Shown in pieces: positions 16,441 to 24,974 of a stretch of 64,000 nucleotides of DNA (the stretch's first letter is position 1; every line of letters begins with the position of its first letter). Position numbers and translations under genes: made by a program. This DNA is from Roseofilum halophilum BLCC-M91 (GTDB lineage: Bacteria > Cyanobacteriota > Cyanobacteriia > Cyanobacteriales > Desertifilaceae): positions 1 to 64,000 of the forward strand of contig NZ_JAQPOK010000088.1 of NCBI RefSeq assembly GCF_030068445.1. The letters are read 5' to 3'. The notes under the pieces were generated by a model that was not told the DNA's origin, did no database searches, and worked only from the letters and a program-made list of their open reading frames with translations.

Positions 16441-18084
16441 GTGAATGTGAGCAGTAAACGACGATTTTGGGTTTCTCTTTCCGGGGTAGTGCTGGGAATC
16501 ATTTGCGGTTTTCCCAGTCGGGTGAATGCACAACTGGAATTTCTCGATCCCTTTCGTCAACTGGCAGATTTTGACTATTGGGCGAATTTATGTAGTTTGT
16601 CAGTAGATGAAGATGGGGGTAAAATGCTGGAAGCTTGCGAGCAGGCGCTGCTTCTGAGACCAAAAGATGCTCAAGTTTGGGCCGATCGCAGTCGTATTTT
16701 ACTACAACAGAATCGCTATGCTGAAGCCATTGCCTCGGCGGATACGGCGGCTCGTTTAGAACCCAAGTTTTCCCGCGCGTTTACCTATCGCTGTCAGGCG
16801 CTCCTGAAGTTAGAGCGCTATGAAGATGCCCTAGAAGCTTGTGAAGAAGCACTGCGCTTAGATACGAATTGGGGACAGGAAAACCCGGTAATGGCTTGGG
16901 TTGGGCGCGGTTTGGCTCTGGTTGCCCTCCAAGAATATCAAAATGCTCTCACTTCTTACGATCGCGCCCTGAATTTAGAACCGGAGTCTTCCTTGGTTTT
17001 AACCTATAAATGTGGGGCGCTGCTGGAGTTGGAACAATATCAGGATGCCATTGGCGCTTGTCAAACGGCTCTGGAGATTAATGATAACTGGCAACCGGAG
17101 TCGGAAACCCTGGCATGGCAATATTTAGGGGTGGCTTTAAATCAAAGTGAGTTGGCAGAAGGGGCGATCGCCGCTTACGATCGAGCCTTAAATCATAATC
17201 CCCAAAATCTCCAGGCTTGGATTCAGCAGGGAATAGCATTAAATGAGATGGGGGAAGACTTAGAAGCGCTCAATTCCTACACTCAAGCCCTTTCCCTACA
17301 AGCTGATTCTACCTTGGCTCTGGTGCTGCAATGCGAAACGTTGAATAAACTCAAACGCTATGAAGAAGCCATCAAATCCTGTGAAGCGGCACTGACAGGG
17401 GATGGAATTTGGGGGGAAATGGGCATTGCCACAGCTTGGAATCAACTCACCATCGCCTATACTCAACAGGGGCAACTCGAACAAGGGTTAGTCGCAGCTA
17501 ACCGAGCGGTGGGGTTTCGTCCCCATTTTGCCGAAGCGTGGAATAACCGGGGGGTGACGCTCTGGTATTTAGAGGACTATGACCAAAGTTTAGATGCTAT
17601 TGGTCGCGCCTTGCAACTGCAACCGGATTATGTGCAAGCTTGGCTCAATCGGGGGCGGGTGTTGCGATCGCTGCAAAAGTATGTAGAATCTGTAGGAGCC
17701 TACGATCAAGCCCTACGCTATCAGCCGGATAATGCCAATGGATGGGCCAATCGCAGTGTAGCATTATGGTATTTAAAGGAATACGATCGCGCTTTAGACT
17801 CAGCTCGACAGGCGATCGCCCTCGATCAAACCTCTTTCCTCGGCTGGTACAATCAAGCCGTAACCTATGGTTCTCTCAATCAATACGAAAGTGCCATTTA
17901 TTCCTACGCTCAAGCCGTGCGTCTTGCCCCCAAAAATGCCAGCGTCTGGGCTGCTTTCGGCGTAATGTTACAAAAAGCCGGTCGCGATACGGATGCAGCC
18001 GAAGCCTTTCAAGAAGCCTTAAAACTAGAGCCAGAACTCGAAACCGCCCGTCAAGGCTTACAAAGTCTCAGCCGCAAGCAATAG
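16441..18084 (+). CDS. Exported TPR-repeat protein
   Basis: About 547 residues. A signal peptide (FWVSLSGVVLGIICGFPSRVNA) is followed by roughly a dozen tetratricopeptide repeats with the usual W-x-x-x-G and alternating A/Y pattern (AWNNRGVTLWYLEDYDQSL, AWLNRGRVLRSLQKYVESV). It ends with LEPELETARQGLQSLSRKQ. TPR arrays serve as protein-docking scaffolds, so a periplasmic or thylakoid-lumen assembly role is possible but unproven. I start at the GTG of VNVSSKRR, close to AGGCGGAG. A TTG at 16390 gives a longer frame that would overlap the divergent pentapeptide gene. The two exported repeat proteins share a very short divergent promoter region. Confidence 0.85.
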   Translation: MNVSSKRRFWVSLSGVVLGIICGFPSRVNAQLEFLDPFRQLADFDYWANLCSLSVDEDGGKMLEACEQALLLRPKDAQVWADRSRILLQQNRYAEAIASADTAARLEPKFSRAFTYRCQALLKLERYEDALEACEEALRLDTNWGQENPVMAWVGRGLALVALQEYQNALTSYDRALNLEPESSLVLTYKCGALLELEQYQDAIGACQTALEINDNWQPESETLAWQYLGVALNQSELAEGAIAAYDRALNHNPQNLQAWIQQGIALNEMGEDLEALNSYTQALSLQADSTLALVLQCETLNKLKRYEEAIKSCEAALTGDGIWGEMGIATAWNQLTIAYTQQGQLEQGLVAANRAVGFRPHFAEAWNNRGVTLWYLEDYDQSLDAIGRALQLQPDYVQAWLNRGRVLRSLQKYVESVGAYDQALRYQPDNANGWANRSVALWYLKEYDRALDSARQAIALDQTSFLGWYNQAVTYGSLNQYESAIYSYAQAVRLAPKNASVWAAFGVMLQKAGRDTDAAEAFQEALKLEPELETARQGLQSLSRKQ

Positions 18085-18422
18085 CCCGTGGCAAGAAACC
18101 GGGATTCTAGGTATCCTACGGGTAAGTTATAGCGCTTGGTAATAGGTAATAGGTAATAGGTAATGGGTAATCAGTCAGTGGGGGTAGTTCACCATACCTA
18201 AATTAATGAGGCAGTGAGCCGCCGTCTCTTTAGAGCGGGGTGCTGACGGAATCAATACTTGTAAAGCCGATCTTAACACTCAAGCCTTCAGGCTCTTGAA
18301 AGTGTCAAGTTATGAATCATTTTGTTAAGCTTCACTACCTTTGATAGGATCTTGTGTCGAACCGGTGAATTCTAGGTTTAAAGTAAGTATGATTATAAAT
18401 AAATCCTTAAGGAGGCATCATT
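18085..18422. repeat. Spacer with TAATAGG heptamers
   Basis: A heptamer array (three TAATAGG, one TAATGGG) lies at about 18138-18170, next to an AGCGCTTGG remnant of the dispersed element. The rest shows no gene. AAGGAGG at 18409-18415 serves the next small gene. Confidence 0.7.
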
Positions 18423-18653
18423 ATGACTCCCCATCTGCTACGTCAGCTCTGGTCACTGATTGAAACTACCCAACCCCAAAGATTGCTCCGGCTCGATGAT
18501 GCGAGTCTTGTGAAGTGGCTGTTAGGGAATATGGCTCAAGAGCGATCGCTCAATGGAGAAGAAGCCGACTTACTCTCCCATTATATTGAATCCCGTTCTT
18601 CCCTGATCCGAGATTTAGCCCAAGAGCGCTTATCCCCAGAAGTCTTTCCGTAA
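18423..18653 (+). CDS. Small conserved-type cytoplasmic protein, 76 aa
   Basis: A short helical, hydrophilic protein (LLRQLWSLIETTQPQRLLRL ... LVKWLLGNM ... LSHYIESRSSLIRDLA) with a strong ribosome-binding site AAGGAGG seven bases before the ATG. The sequence looks like a genuine small cyanobacterial protein, but I cannot name a family. It precedes the amino acid transporter operon by 255 bp, and nothing ties it to that operon. Confidence 0.65.
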   Translation: MTPHLLRQLWSLIETTQPQRLLRLDDASLVKWLLGNMAQERSLNGEEADLLSHYIESRSSLIRDLAQERLSPEVFP

Positions 18654-18908
18654 ATAACGGTGGCACGCTTCACCCTAACAAGGTTCTCCTGTGTGCAACG
18701 CCTCAAGCATCAGGCAGAATCTTCGGCTGTGGATTCAGAGGCGATCGCCAAAAGATGTGTTCTGGAACACGAAAAAGTTTCTCCTGCGGATACCAAATCC
18801 AGAAGATCCTGCTAATATCATGAAAACAAAAGTAAAGAATCTTGAAGCTACTGCTGATACAGTGGCTTCCGTCTTTCTGTTTATTCGTGAGGAGAAAATC
18901 TTTTACAT

Positions 18909-19982
18909 ATGGCTAAATGGCAATCATTGTTCATCTCTGCGCTACTTCTAGCTCTCCCCCTGGGAGCTTGCACCACTCCGCCGTCTGATACTGCCGATGG
19001 AGGAGGTGAAGAGACTTCAGAAATGGGTTCCCAAAGTCGTTTGGATGTCGTCAAGAGTCGGGGAACCCTAATCTGTGGTGTCGATGGTGGCATTCCTGGA
19101 TTCAGCTTCGTGGATGAAACCGGAGAATATTCAGGCATTGATGTGGATATTTGTAAAGCAGTCGCGGCAGCCGTTTTAGGCGATCCCGAAGCCGTAGAAT
19201 ATCGTAACCTCGATTCTACAGAGCGGTTTACGGCCCTCTCTGGTGGGGAAGTAGACATGCTCTCTCGAAACACCACTTGGACAACAAGCCGAGATACAAC
19301 CGTCGGCCTAGAATTTGCCCCGACCACCTTCTATGATGGACAAGGGATGATGGTGCGTCGAGATAGTGGCATCACCTCCTTACAAGATTTTGACGGCAGA
19401 GCGGTTTGTGTAGAAGCAGGAACCACTACCGAGCTGAACTTAACCGATAATATGCGCGAAGCTGGAGTAGACTTTGAAACCGTAACCTTCCAACAAGCTG
19501 ACCCAGCCTATGCCGCCTATGCCGAAGAACGCTGCGAAGGGATGACTTCCGATAAATCCCAGCTCATTGCTCGTCGCAGTACCTTGCCGAACCCAGACGA
19601 TCATATTCTCTTGGATGTCACCATGTCCAAAGAACCCCTCGGCCCGGTAACGATTAATAATGATTCCACCTGGTTTGATGTGGTTAAATGGGTGACTTAC
19701 GGTTTGATCGAGGCGGAAGAATTGGGCATTACCCAAGCGAATGTGGAACAAAGCAAGAGTAGTGATGACCCCACTATACGCCGTTTCTTGGGAGTTGAAG
19801 GCGATTTGGGTACAGGCTTAGAACTCGATAATGATTTTATGGTCAATGTAGTTTCCGCAGTGGGGAATTACGGCGAAGTTTTCGATCGCAATTTGGGTCA
19901 AGGATCGCAATTTAACTTAGACCGGGGTCAAAATGACCTCTGGACTCGTGGCGGTTTGCTCTATTCTCCACCTTTCCGCTAA
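18909..19982 (+). CDS. natF: Amino acid-binding lipoprotein of N-II/Aap/Bzt type
   Basis: Periplasmic receptor of a general L-amino acid ABC importer. The lipobox LGAC anchors Cys21. The mature protein has the family markers RGTLICGVDGGIPGFSF, SGIDVDICKAVAAAV, LDSTERFTALSGGEVDML and the closing RGQNDLWTRGGLLYSPPF. These match AapJ/BztA and the NatF protein of filamentous cyanobacteria. It is the first of four co-directional genes. GAGGAG lies about 14 bases before the ATG, a long spacing. A strong inverted repeat follows in the gap to the next gene, which may keep the receptor mRNA more abundant than the rest. The gene name is by analogy with the Anabaena N-II system. Confidence 0.88.
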   Translation: MAKWQSLFISALLLALPLGACTTPPSDTADGGGEETSEMGSQSRLDVVKSRGTLICGVDGGIPGFSFVDETGEYSGIDVDICKAVAAAVLGDPEAVEYRNLDSTERFTALSGGEVDMLSRNTTWTTSRDTTVGLEFAPTTFYDGQGMMVRRDSGITSLQDFDGRAVCVEAGTTTELNLTDNMREAGVDFETVTFQQADPAYAAYAEERCEGMTSDKSQLIARRSTLPNPDDHILLDVTMSKEPLGPVTINNDSTWFDVVKWVTYGLIEAEELGITQANVEQSKSSDDPTIRRFLGVEGDLGTGLELDNDFMVNVVSAVGNYGEVFDRNLGQGSQFNLDRGQNDLWTRGGLLYSPPFR

Positions 19983-20007
19983 ATTCAGTTATCAGTAAAC
20001 AGTTTCC

Positions 20008-20036
20008 AATCACCCGTGATGCCATCATGGGTGATT
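20008..20036 (+). other. Intercistronic hairpin natF-natG
   Basis: A 14-bp arm (AATCACCCGTGATG), one central base, then the complementary arm with a single G-T type mismatch. No T-run follows, so it looks like an mRNA-stabilising or partial-termination hairpin after the binding-protein gene rather than a full terminator. Confidence 0.6.
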
Positions 20037-20104
20037 AGTCTTGAGTTCTCCCATTGAATCGATTCTTGTTATATCAAATCCCAAAAAACATGCTACATAT
20101 CAAT

Positions 20105-20137
20105 CTCCGTGTCTCCCTGTCCCCGCGTCTCCGTGTC
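20105..20137. repeat. Octamer run CTCCGTGT/CCCCGCGT
   Basis: Four 8-bp units related to the large octamer array downstream of glmS (CTCCGTGT, CTCCCTGT, CCCCGCGT, CTCCGTGT). It lies in the natF-natG gap. Confidence 0.6.
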
Positions 20138-20173
20138 AATCATTATGTAGCAAACATCTAAGGATTCCATATT

Positions 20174-21343
20174 ATGGCCTCGGCAAATGAGCATAGCATT
20201 CCTCTGTGGCGTGATGAGCGATTTTGGCGAGTCGCGCTACAAGTTTTGGCGATCGCGATCGTTATTTCTGTCATTAGTCTGTTAACCTATAATGTCTCCA
20301 ATAATCTCCAAAGAGCGGGAATCGAGTTTGGGTTTGAGTTTTTAGATACCCAAGCGTCCTTTGCCATTGGAGAAAGTATTGTTCCTTACGATCCAGCCAG
20401 AGATACCTATGGCCGGGTTTTATTAGCAGGGTTGGTGAATACCCTGCGGGTGATTATTGCAGGCATCATCCTGACGACGGTGGTGGGAATTACCGTCGGG
20501 ATTGCTAGTTTTTCTAATAATTGGTTACTCCGCAAAGGGAGCGAAGCCTATGTGGAGTTAATCCGCAATATCCCCCTACTCCTCCAGTTGTTTTTCTGGT
20601 ATCGGGCGGTCTTTTCTAAGTTACCGAGACCTGCCGATCGCATAGAGGTGATGGGATTCGCGTTCTTGAGTAACCGAGGTGTGTTTCTCCCTTGGCCAAA
20701 ATTGGGTTGGCCTCTAGCGCTTTGGTGCGCTGTGTTGCTCGGATTGGCGATCGCTGCGGTGGTGGTTTGGAAAATCCGCATCAAGGAAATCGTAGAGCGC
20801 GGAAATTCTGGACAACCCCAATTAATTGCCTTGTGGATTATGGGTATTGCCGCGTTGCTGATTATTACGGTTGCCTTTGGATGGGAAAAACCCACGGAAA
20901 TTGAGGTAGGGCGCATTACCGGAGGGTTGCGCCTCACGGGAGAATTTTCCGCCTTGCTGACGGGATTAGTCTTTTACACTGGTGCTTTTATTGCCGAAAT
21001 TGTGCGAGCGGGGATTCAATCGGTTGCTAAAGGACAGTGGGAAGCTGCCAGTGCCCTAGGGTTGTCGTCTGGGTTAATGATGCGTTTGGTCGTATTTCCC
21101 CAAGCTCTACGGGTGATTATCCCGCCTTTGAGCAGTCAGTATATGAACTTGGCGAAAAACTCTAGCTTAGGAGCGGCGATCGCCTACGCGGAAATTTACA
21201 ACGTCGCCAATACTACCTACAACCAAAGTGGGCGACCGGTAGAAGTGATGTTAATTATCATGGCCACCTATTTGCTGATGAATTTGATGATTTCTCTCGG
21301 AATGAACCAAATCAACCGCCTGGTGCAACTGCAAGAGAGGTAA
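20174..21343 (+). CDS. natG: Amino acid ABC transporter permease 1 (NatG/AapQ/BztB-like)
   Basis: Inner-membrane permease of 389 residues with the long first cytoplasmic/periplasmic region and extra membrane spans of the AapQ/BztB branch. The N-terminus reads LWRDERFWRVALQVLAIAIVISVISLL. The PAAT permease core (GLVNTLRVIIAGIILTTVVG, VELIRNIPLLLQLFFWY) is followed by the ATPase-docking loop EAASALGLSSGLMMRLVVFPQ. The spacer holds AAGGAT ahead of the ATG. It pairs with the following permease to form a heteromeric channel. Confidence 0.88.
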   Translation: MASANEHSIPLWRDERFWRVALQVLAIAIVISVISLLTYNVSNNLQRAGIEFGFEFLDTQASFAIGESIVPYDPARDTYGRVLLAGLVNTLRVIIAGIILTTVVGITVGIASFSNNWLLRKGSEAYVELIRNIPLLLQLFFWYRAVFSKLPRPADRIEVMGFAFLSNRGVFLPWPKLGWPLALWCAVLLGLAIAAVVVWKIRIKEIVERGNSGQPQLIALWIMGIAALLIITVAFGWEKPTEIEVGRITGGLRLTGEFSALLTGLVFYTGAFIAEIVRAGIQSVAKGQWEAASALGLSSGLMMRLVVFPQALRVIIPPLSSQYMNLAKNSSLGAAIAYAEIYNVANTTYNQSGRPVEVMLIIMATYLLMNLMISLGMNQINRLVQLQER

Positions 21344-21381
21344 TTCAATTAACTATATAGCCTTTCTCTCTTGCATGAGGT

Positions 21382-21468
21382 ATAGCCCTCACCCCCAACC
21401 CCCTCTCCCACGGGAGAAGGGGAGCAGAAGTCCCTCTCCCGTGGGAGAGGGATTTAGGGAGAGGGCAT
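21382..21468. repeat. CCCTCTCCC repeat between the two permease genes
   Basis: An interspersed-repeat copy in the orientation opposite to those at 40.4 and 44.6 kb (GCCCTCACCCCCAACCCC ... GGAGAGGGCA). It lies inside the transporter operon, so it is probably transcribed as a hairpin within the mRNA. Confidence 0.75.
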
Positions 21469-21512
21469 TCCACGTTTACGTCTAAAAGGAAAACGTTATA
21501 TTATTCATTTAC

Positions 21513-22730
21513 ATGACTTCTTTACCGAGCAACTCAACCGATATGGCCCCGCCGCCGGAGATGCGCGATACTCCGGTGAATTGGGTTAAAAATAATCTCC
21601 TTAGTCCCTGGTATAACGGTTTAACTACGGTGATTATCCTAGGAGTATTAATGACCCTGGGGTATAACTTTCTCTCCTGGTCATTCACCCTAGCGAAATG
21701 GGATGTGATCCCGCGAAATTTGCCCCTATTTATGGTGGGTCGTTATCCCAGTGAAGAATATTGGCGCTTGTGGATTTTAGCCGCTCTCATTAGTGTCTTT
21801 GCTGGCTTGTCTTGGGGGGTGATTGCCCGATCGCTCCCTCTCTTTAGCCGTAATGTTCTGATTGGCTTGTCAATTGCGGCCCTAGGCTGTTTTATCACGC
21901 CTACTCCCATCGTGTATCGCGCTTTATTGGTAGGCTGTTTAGTGGCGATCGCCGGAAGTGCCTGGATCGGCCAACAGGTGGGCAGAGTCCAACCCGCTCT
22001 CGGAAAATGGGTATCCTTTGGCTGGTTTGGCGTATTCTTAATCGGACTTTGGCTCATTGGTGGAGGTCTCGGTTTAACCCCCGTGGGAACCAATGAATGG
22101 CAAGGCCTGCTGCTCACCGTGCTGACTGCTGTGGTGGGAATTACCCTCAGCTTTCCCATCGGTTTAGTGGCTGCATTGGGAAGACGCAGCACCTTACCCG
22201 TGGTCAAAGGACTCAGTATTGCTTATATTGAACTCATTCGGGGCGTTCCCCTGATTACCATTTTATTTATGGGCCAGGTGATGATTCCCCTCTTTCTCCC
22301 CGACGGAATGCGTCCGGATCGGGTGATTCGGGCGATTGTGGGCTTAACCTTGTTTAGCTCCGCTTACCTAGCCGAAAATGTACGCGGTGGTTTACAATCG
22401 ATTCCCAAGGGACAGGCCGAAGCATCACGGGCCCTAGGTTTGAGTACCCCGTTAACCTTGATTCTGATTGTCTTACCCCAGAGCCTGAAAGCTGTTATTC
22501 CGGCGATCGTGGGCCAATTTATTAGCCTCTTTCAAGATACGACCCTGTTAGCGATTACCGGCTTGGTAGAATTATTAGGTATTAGTAATTCTATTTTGGC
22601 CAATCCTCAGTTTTTGGGGCGCTTTTCAGAGGTGTATCTGTTTATTGGTGTTCTATTTTGGGTGTTCTGTTATGCCATGTCGTCCGCGAGCCGATGGGTA
22701 GAAACGAAACTGAATACAGAACACCGCTAA
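21513..22730 (+). CDS. natH: Amino acid ABC transporter permease 2 (NatH/AapM/BztC-like)
   Basis: Second permease, 405 residues. It has several N-terminal hydrophobic segments typical of the AapM/BztC branch (WSFTLAKWDVIPRNLPLFMVG). The conserved PAAT core follows (GLLLTVLTAVVGITLSFPIG, YIELIRGVPLITILFMG), with docking loop EASRALGLSTPLTLILIVLPQ near residues 305-325. It sits 169 bp after natG and is followed by the ATPase gene. The N-terminal part is rich in glycine and aliphatic residues, and numbers of spans cannot be fixed by eye. Confidence 0.88.
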   Translation: MTSLPSNSTDMAPPPEMRDTPVNWVKNNLLSPWYNGLTTVIILGVLMTLGYNFLSWSFTLAKWDVIPRNLPLFMVGRYPSEEYWRLWILAALISVFAGLSWGVIARSLPLFSRNVLIGLSIAALGCFITPTPIVYRALLVGCLVAIAGSAWIGQQVGRVQPALGKWVSFGWFGVFLIGLWLIGGGLGLTPVGTNEWQGLLLTVLTAVVGITLSFPIGLVAALGRRSTLPVVKGLSIAYIELIRGVPLITILFMGQVMIPLFLPDGMRPDRVIRAIVGLTLFSSAYLAENVRGGLQSIPKGQAEASRALGLSTPLTLILIVLPQSLKAVIPAIVGQFISLFQDTTLLAITGLVELLGISNSILANPQFLGRFSEVYLFIGVLFWVFCYAMSSASRWVETKLNTEHR

Positions 22731-22744
22731 AGTGAAGCAACAAA

Positions 22745-22873
22745 GGAGTGCGAGCGTCCTGCTCGCTAGACATAACCAGCGAGCAAGATGCTCGCACTCC
22801 AACTTCTAACCATTCCCTATTCCCTATTCCCTATTCCCTATTCCCCATTACCCATTCCCTATTCCCTATTACC
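22745..22873. repeat. Hairpin element plus TTCCCTA heptamers abutting the bgtA start
   Basis: A GAGTGCGAGC...GCTCGCACTC inverted repeat, with an inner GCTCGC/GCGAGC pair, is followed by eight or so TTCCCTA-type heptamers. These run right up to the ATG of the ATPase gene and leave no Shine-Dalgarno. Confidence 0.75.
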
Positions 22874-23665
22874 ATGTCACATTCCGATCGCCTAATTAAA
22901 TCTGAAGATAATCCAACTCCTGTAGACACTGAACCCGCCATCATTGCCCAAGAAGTCCATAAATGGTATGCCAGTAATAAGTTTCATGTCCTGCGAGGGG
23001 TGAGCTTAGAGGTTACCAAAGGCGAAGTGGTGGTTGTTATGGGGCCGAGTGGTTCCGGAAAATCCACGTTTATTCGCACGTTTAATGCCCTAGAAGAGTA
23101 TCAAAAGGGCAAAATTATTATCGATGGCATTGAGTTGTCCCACGATTTAAAGAATATTGATGCGGTGCGTCGGGAAGTGGGGATGGTGTTTCAACAGTTT
23201 AATTTGTTTCCCCATTTAACCGTTCTACAAAATGTAACCCTAGCGCCCATTTGGGTGCGCCGTTGGAAGAAGGAAAAAGCGGAAGAAATTGCCCTACAGC
23301 TCCTAGAAAAGGTGGGAATTTTAGAGCAGGCGAAGAAGTTCCCCGGACAGCTATCGGGGGGACAACAGCAACGGGTGGCGATCGCCCGCGCTCTGGCGAT
23401 GCAGCCGAAAATTATGCTCTTTGATGAACCGACTTCTGCCCTCGATCCAGAAATGGTGCGGGAGGTACTCGATACTATGCGATCGCTGGCTCAAAGTGGG
23501 ATGACCATGGTTTGTGTTACCCATGAAGTAGGATTTGCCCGTGAAGTTGCGGATCGGGTGGTGTTAATGGCTGATGGGCTATTAGTGGAGGAAGCAACCC
23601 CTGATGAATTTTTTAACAACCCTAAAGAGGAACGAACCCAGAAATTTTTATCACAAATTTTGTAA
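22874..23665 (+). CDS. bgtA: Amino acid ABC transporter ATPase (BgtA/AapP/BztD-like)
   Basis: Energising subunit of the importer, 263 residues. Markers are Walker [12 protein letters not shown]-loop [12 protein letters not shown], signature [15 protein letters not shown], Walker [15 protein letters not shown] and the switch CVTHEVGFA. The family turn [14 protein letters not shown] is at the C-terminus. An upstream in-frame ATG would add 42 residues encoded by repeat DNA only ([17 protein letters not shown]), so the true start is MSHSDRLIK. In Anabaena the same ATPase serves two amino acid importers. Sharing here cannot be judged. Confidence 0.9.
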   Translation: MSHSDRLIKSEDNPTPVDTEPAIIAQEVHKWYASNKFHVLRGVSLEVTKGEVVVVMGPSGSGKSTFIRTFNALEEYQKGKIIIDGIELSHDLKNIDAVRREVGMVFQQFNLFPHLTVLQNVTLAPIWVRRWKKEKAEEIALQLLEKVGILEQAKKFPGQLSGGQQQRVAIARALAMQPKIMLFDEPTSALDPEMVREVLDTMRSLAQSGMTMVCVTHEVGFAREVADRVVLMADGLLVEEATPDEFFNNPKEERTQKFLSQIL

Positions 23666-23742
23666 CCTTCAGTTTAATTTTCAGTTACAGGTGGGTTTGG
23701 GGTTGAAGGGGAGAGGAGCAGGGAGTGTGATTCTATATTCCC

Positions 23743-24201
23743 TTATCGGGGACAAACTAGAACACCATTGGCATTCTCAACAATAGAACCTTCAACATCG
23801 TTGATATAAATGGTATTTCCAGTTAAGACGCGCACGAGTCTAGGTTTTTCTTGCAAGCATTCACCAATGGTTTCCGCCCAGCGAATCAATTCACTGGTAT
23901 CTCTGGTGACTCCAAAAGCATCCGTGATCGGCGTATTAGACCTAATGCTAGTATCTTGAAAAATTGCCGTTTCAATCGGTAAGCTAAAGCGCAAGGGCAA
24001 GACTTTTCCGGTTGGCGCTGTAGTAACATATTCTCTGGGGCCAACATAACTGCCACCATAAAGTTCTTGGAAGGCCGTTTTCCGATAGTAGTCTACCTGA
24101 ATGCTGGGAACGCGATCCTGGGCTTTTAGAGCTAAGGGAGAAGCAGCAACAGCGACAGTCGCTAAGACTGAAGCGGCAACTGTTTTGACAACATTTTTCA
24201 T
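23743..24201 (-). CDS. Unrecognised exported protein, about 152 aa
   Basis: A clear signal peptide (MKNVVKTVAASVLATVAVAASPLALKA) is followed by about 125 residues with no recognised domain. Two cysteines (GECLQEKP and the C-terminal VLVCPR) could form a disulfide. The sequence ends LTGNTIYINDVEGSIVENANGVLVC, a beta-rich appearance. It recalls small circadian-oscillating exported proteins of cyanobacteria only in size and layout, so no name is given. A longer frame adds 17 residues without signal-peptide character. Stands alone on the minus strand. Confidence 0.6.
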   Translation of the reverse strand: MKNVVKTVAASVLATVAVAASPLALKAQDRVPSIQVDYYRKTAFQELYGGSYVGPREYVTTAPTGKVLPLRFSLPIETAIFQDTSIRSNTPITDAFGVTRDTSELIRWAETIGECLQEKPRLVRVLTGNTIYINDVEGSIVENANGVLVCPR

Positions 24202-24337
24202 GATTTCTACTTTGAACCGAGTCAATTCAATATCTAGGACATCAAGGGTCAAATTTTTAAGTCAATCTAGAGAGACTTAGACCCTGGATGAAATTTTAAC
24301 GATTCTACTATAGCAGAGCCAAGAGAAACTGGACGTT

Positions 24338-24898
24338 TTATTTAGGCAGAAACTGAGGTAGGGGAGCATTCTCTGGTGGCGATTCACTTAGATATTGAGT
24401 CATCACCCGATATCCTGCATAAGCTGGGATAATTAGAGCGATCGCAAAAGCAAGGGTAGCGAACCAAAATTTAGTGTTGCCTGACGATCCATAGTGACAT
24501 CGATAGGGGTCAAAGGACAGGGTTTCCGGGCGAATTTTCTGTCGAGTCGCTAGAGAGCGCCGAAATCTGATCCGGCGATCGTCGAGTTTTTCTAAGAAAA
24601 TCCAGCCCGCTTGGGATTCTTCCCGACAGAGTTGGTGAAATATAGTCGGATTGCGAAATAAATCGCTATTCGCCCGCACGATCTTAAATTCCCATCCCCT
24701 GGCTTTGGCTGAACCATTTTGATTCGGTTGTCCTTCTGTACCAAATTGTTCTTTGGGTTCATAATGGGTCAAAACTTCTTCCTCCTCCTGATTCCGTTTC
24801 TGGATTTCTCTTTGAGCGCGATCGAGACGATTGCCGATCGCCAGCAATTGACATCCCAAACTACTAAAAAACAAACTACTAATCACTAATTCGAGCAT
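24338..24898 (-). CDS. Membrane protein with cytosolic basic domain, 186 aa
   Basis: Unrecognised. An N-terminal hydrophobic segment (LELVISSLFFSSLGCQLLAIG), a charged helix (RLDRAQREIQKRNQEEEEV) and a middle domain (GWEFKIVRANSDLF, AGWIFLEKLDDRRIRFRR) precede a single transmembrane helix near the C-terminus (FWFATLAFAIALIIPAYAGY). The WEFKIVRA and GWIFLEKLDDRRIRF pair resembles cyanobacterial proteins that end with a small conserved globular module. The start codon directly follows the dispersed element CATTACCACGGGAAGCGCT, so no ribosome-binding site is apparent. Confidence 0.6.
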   Translation of the reverse strand: MLELVISSLFFSSLGCQLLAIGNRLDRAQREIQKRNQEEEEVLTHYEPKEQFGTEGQPNQNGSAKARGWEFKIVRANSDLFRNPTIFHQLCREESQAGWIFLEKLDDRRIRFRRSLATRQKIRPETLSFDPYRCHYGSSGNTKFWFATLAFAIALIIPAYAGYRVMTQYLSESPPENAPLPQFLPK

Positions 24899-24945
24899 AT
24901 AGCGCTTCCCGTGGTAATGGGTAATGGGTAATAGGTAATGGGTAA
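24899..24945. repeat. AGCGCTTCCCGTGG + TAATGGG element
   Basis: The dispersed element AGCGCTTC-CGTGG followed by four heptamers (TAATGGG/TAATAGG). Its end touches the start codon of the minus-strand membrane protein gene. Confidence 0.7.
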
Positions 24946-24974
24946 ATCCATTTTTTCCTTAACAGTCCCCATTT

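Noticed and set aside
18691-18951. 86-codon frame before natF
   Set aside because: GTG start without ribosome-binding site, overlaps natF and has no protein-like features.
22748-22873. N-terminal extension of the amino acid transporter ATPase
   Set aside because: Encoded by a hairpin element and heptamer array only ([17 protein letters not shown]); family proteins begin after it.
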